From Nonomuraea roseoviolacea subsp. carminata (GTDB taxonomy: Bacteria > Actinomycetota > Actinomycetes > Streptosporangiales > Streptosporangiaceae), in NCBI RefSeq assembly GCF_024172185.1, contig NZ_JAMZEC010000001.1:6479001-6543000 (forward strand): a DNA stretch of 64,000 nucleotides. The letters are read 5' to 3'. Each line of letters opens with the position of its first letter. The stretch's first letter is position 1. Shown piece by piece: positions 61,649 to 64,000 of this stretch. The position numbers and the translations under genes were made by a program. The notes below the pieces were generated by a model that saw only the letters and a program-made list of their open reading frames with translations, made no database searches and was not told where the DNA came from.

Positions 61649-62006
61649 CGCCGCTGCGCCGAGCCGACCGACCTGTCGGCCCGACCGACTTGCGGGGAGA
61701 ACCGGCTCGCGGGCAGGACCGGCCACGGAGAAAGGCGGCTCGGGAGCAGGACCGGCCATGGGGAGGACCGGCTCGCGGGCGGAGGAGCGGACCGTAGGGT
61801 GGAGAACCGGCCTCTTGCGCAGACAGCCGGCCTGCCTGCTGAGCGGAGCGAGCCGACCTGTTGAGCCGACCGCCTGCAGGGGCCGGATCCGGTGTCGCCG
61901 GGGGCTCGACAGGCCCCGATCTGGCCTTACGGGGCCGAGCATGTAAGGATGCGGACCCGGGGACCGGTCTGCAAGACTGGGCAACCGCTTTCCGGGAGGT
62001 CTCGTC
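61649..62006. other. Intergenic region with imperfect 17-20 bp repeats
   Basis: The 358-bp gap contains several copies of ACCGGCTCGCGGGC and GCAGGACCGGCCA-like words between about 61690 and 61840. No gene is evident. A purine-rich GGGAGGT just before the LacI start serves that gene. Confidence 0.5.
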
Positions 62007-62999
62007 GTGGTCACACTGGAAGACGTCGCCAGGCAGGCGGGTGTCTCGCTGGCGACCGCCTCGCGGGTGCTGAACGGCAGCACCCGCCAGGTGGGCGCCG
62101 ACCTGCGGGCGCGGGTCGAGCGAGCCGCCGACGAGCTGGGCTACCGGGCCAACATGGCCGCCCAGACGCTGGCCCGGGGCGCCAGCAACGTCATCGGCAT
62201 CGTCGTCCACGACCTGACCGACCCCTACTTCGCCGCCCTCGCCGACGGCGCCATGCGCGCCGCGGCCGGCGAGGGCCTGCTCGTCATGGTCGGCACGACG
62301 CACCGCGACCCCGAGCAGGAGATCGCCTACGTCGCCACCATGAACGCCCAGCGCGTACGGGCCGTCCTCCTGGCCGGCTCCCGCGTGAACGACCCCGAGG
62401 TGACCGGCCGCCTGCGCCGCGAGCTGGACCGCTACCGCACCAGCGGCGGCCGGGTCGCCTGCGTCGGCCAGGACCTGCTCGGCGTCGACACGGTGGCGCC
62501 CGCCAACTACGAGGGCTCCGCGGCCCTGGCCCGCTCGCTGGCCGGGCTCGGCCACACCCGCTTCGCCGTGCTGGCCGGGCCGCCGCACCTGATGACCGCC
62601 CGCGACCGGTGCGCCGGGTTCGTCACCGCCGTCGCGGAGCTCGGACTGCCCGAGCCGCGCGTCGTCCACGGCGCGTTCGACCGCGACGGCGGCTACGAGG
62701 CGGCCGCCGAGACCGGCGACGCGACGTGCGTGTTCGCGGTCAACGACGTGATGGCCGTCGGGGCGCTCGCCTCCTACCGCGACCGGGGCGTGCGCGTGCC
62801 GGACGACGTCTCCGTGGCGGGCTTCGACGACATCGCCACGCTGCGCGACCATGTCCCGGCACTGACGACCGTGCGGCTGCCGCTGGCCGACATGGGTTCC
62901 CGGGCGCTGGAGCTGGCGCTGGCCGCAGGGGAGACGCCGACCGTGGACCACGTCCAGGGCGAGGTGGTCCTGCGGGAGAGCGTCCGGGACGTCAGGTGA
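62007..62999 (+). CDS. LacI-family transcriptional regulator
   Basis: The 330-residue repressor has the LacI DNA-binding helix-turn-helix and hinge (MVTLEDVARQAGVSLATASR, then VLNGSTRQVGADLRARVERA, then LGYRANMAAQTLARG). A periplasmic-binding-type effector domain follows (VIGIVVHDLTDPYFAALADG, VAGFDDIATLRDHVPALTTV). GTG at 62007 has GGGAGGT upstream. It is followed by a sugar isomerase-like gene that it may control. The effector sugar is unknown. Confidence 0.95.
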   Translation: MVTLEDVARQAGVSLATASRVLNGSTRQVGADLRARVERAADELGYRANMAAQTLARGASNVIGIVVHDLTDPYFAALADGAMRAAAGEGLLVMVGTTHRDPEQEIAYVATMNAQRVRAVLLAGSRVNDPEVTGRLRRELDRYRTSGGRVACVGQDLLGVDTVAPANYEGSAALARSLAGLGHTRFAVLAGPPHLMTARDRCAGFVTAVAELGLPEPRVVHGAFDRDGGYEAAAETGDATCVFAVNDVMAVGALASYRDRGVRVPDDVSVAGFDDIATLRDHVPALTTVRLPLADMGSRALELALAAGETPTVDHVQGEVVLRESVRDVR

Positions 63000-63230
63000 C
63001 GCTGCCGGACGCCGGGTCCTTGCGGGCCGATCCCTGCCCGGGTGGGTGCCCCGCTGCGATGGCGCGGGGGCGGCGCGGGTGACGCGTCCGCCGACGACAC
63101 GGCGCCCGGTGGGGGCGGCCGGCGTGCCCGCGTGCTTGCGACCGACCAACGCGCACGGTGCGATGGGCCGGCCGCCTTCTGCCACTGCCACAAATGACGA
63201 CATATCAGGACGGCACATGAGGGGGACAGG

Positions 63231-64000
63231 GTGAAGCTCGCGGTCAGCACGCTGGGAATGCCCGGGTACGGGCTCGACAGGGCGATCGAGGTGGCGACCG
63301 AGCACCGGTGCGACGGCCTCGAACTGCGCCTCCACCCCGACACCGGCGTCCACGGCGGTCTCACCCCCGAGGAGCGGCGCTCGGCCCGCGAGCGCGTGGA
63401 GCGGGCGGGGCTGGAGATCTCCGCCCTGGCCGGGTACGTCCGGGTGTGCGAGCCGGGCCCGGACGAGCCCGTCGTGGAGGCGTTGCGCGCGGACCTGCGA
63501 CTGGCCGCCGACCTGGGCGCGCCCGGCGTCCGGGTGTTCCCGCGCGGCGAGGACCCGGCCGTGGGCGCGCGCCGGCTCCGCGCGGTCTCCGGCATGGCCG
63601 CCGACCTGGGCGTCACGGTGCTGGTCGAGACTCACGACGCGATGGCGACCGGCGCCGCCGTGGCCCGGCTGCTGGAGACGGCCGACCGTCCCGGGACGAC
63701 CGGCGTCATATGGGACCTCCTGCACCCGTGGCGCCACGGTGAGGCGCCCGCCGACACGCTGGCCGCGCTCGGGCCGTGGCTGCGGTACGTGCAGGTCAAG
63801 GACGCCGTCTCGGCCGAGGACACGACACCGGTGCCGATGTGGACGGGTTCGGTCCCGCTGGACGAGTGCGGGGAGCTGCTGCGCGCGGCGGGCTACGACG
63901 GATGGGTGTCGCTGGAGTGGGAGCGGACCTGGTATCCGCAGGTGGCCCCGGTGGAGGAGATCCTGCCCGGCGCCGCGGACTGGGTCGCCCGCTTCGCCCC
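63231..64000 (+). CDS. Sugar phosphate isomerase/epimerase-like TIM-barrel protein (truncated by window end)
   Basis: The first 256 residues are visible. The pattern is the xylose isomerase-like AP-endonuclease 2 fold: MKLAVSTLGMPGYGLDRAIE, then CDGLELRLHP, with metal ligands Glu in TVLVETHDAM, Asp/His in GVIWDLLHPWRHGE, and Glu in WVSLEWERTW. Members isomerise or epimerise sugars, inosose or hydroxypyruvate-related substrates. GTG at 63231 follows GAGGGGGACAGG. The gene continues beyond the window. The LacI regulator just upstream suggests a carbohydrate catabolic operon. Confidence 0.85.
   Translation, partial: MKLAVSTLGMPGYGLDRAIEVATEHRCDGLELRLHPDTGVHGGLTPEERRSARERVERAGLEISALAGYVRVCEPGPDEPVVEALRADLRLAADLGAPGVRVFPRGEDPAVGARRLRAVSGMAADLGVTVLVETHDAMATGAAVARLLETADRPGTTGVIWDLLHPWRHGEAPADTLAALGPWLRYVQVKDAVSAEDTTPVPMWTGSVPLDECGELLRAAGYDGWVSLEWERTWYPQVAPVEEILPGAADWVARFA

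Noticed and set aside
61935..61990. Possible tRNA-like fold before the LacI gene
   Set aside because: No acceptor/anticodon arm arrangement or TTC arm could be built.

Overview
The window is high-GC DNA with GTG/ATG starts, GGAGG-type ribosome sites and many 4-bp stop/start overlaps. That points to an actinomycete. The gene set (duplicated secreted zinc peptidases, a subtilisin inhibitor, PadR/DUF1707 pair, iterative PKS, carotenoid genes, F420/LLM oxidoreductase) suggests Streptosporangiales, for example a Nonomuraea-like genus; the genus is inference. No rRNA, tRNA, CRISPR array or replication origin was seen.

Layout. 1-3187 (minus): an LLM-family oxidoreductase, then hen1 and the 5' part of pnkp, the two-gene bacterial RNA-repair system. 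3306-7528 (plus): a degenerate GH18-like secreted protein, then two overlapping paralogous sensor kinases and a LuxR-type response regulator. The second kinase has Asn in place of the phospho-acceptor His. 7611-9611: a sugar porter and the DNA glycosylase mug. 9825-17759: a large Rhs/YD-repeat polymorphic toxin with a lysozyme-like tip, followed by a small lipoprotein that is the best immunity candidate. The island is bracketed by two diverged copies of the 3' end of mug. 18941-27168: a carotenoid cluster, crtE-crtI-crtB on the plus strand facing cruF, a crtD-like desaturase, a GT2 glycosyltransferase and a crtA-like monooxygenase on the minus strand. Together these predict an acyclic, hydroxylated, glycosylated, possibly keto carotenoid. 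Several of these genes carry short in-frame tandem repeats. 27373-28190 (minus): a secreted barnase with its barstar.

28448-36793 (plus): a compact cluster of a flavin monooxygenase, an enediyne-type iterative PKS (KS-AT-ACP-KR-DH-PPT), its hot-dog thioesterase and an O-methyltransferase. The E3/E4/E5 genes expected in a true enediyne locus are not visible. 36801-46305 is mostly housekeeping: NUDIX hydrolase, GH15 glucoamylase-like enzyme, DUF1707 protein with PadR regulator, YdjM-like membrane protein, aconitase, TSUP permease and a methyltransferase. 46541-51027: a xylose-type ABC transporter with a ROK regulator. 51046-56804: two secreted zinc peptidases, dxs (isoprenoid precursor supply, relevant to the carotenoids), an APC permease and a subtilisin-inhibitor protein. 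57023-60297: fadBA. The right end has a repeat-bearing membrane protein, a LacI regulator and a truncated sugar isomerase-like gene.

The most notable systems are (1) the Rhs muramidase-like toxin with lipoprotein partner between mug repeats, (2) the enediyne-type PKS mini-cluster without the enediyne accessory genes, and (3) the tandem kinase pair with a His-to-Asn partner. All functional calls come from reading the sequence and remembered family motifs; no database search was run.
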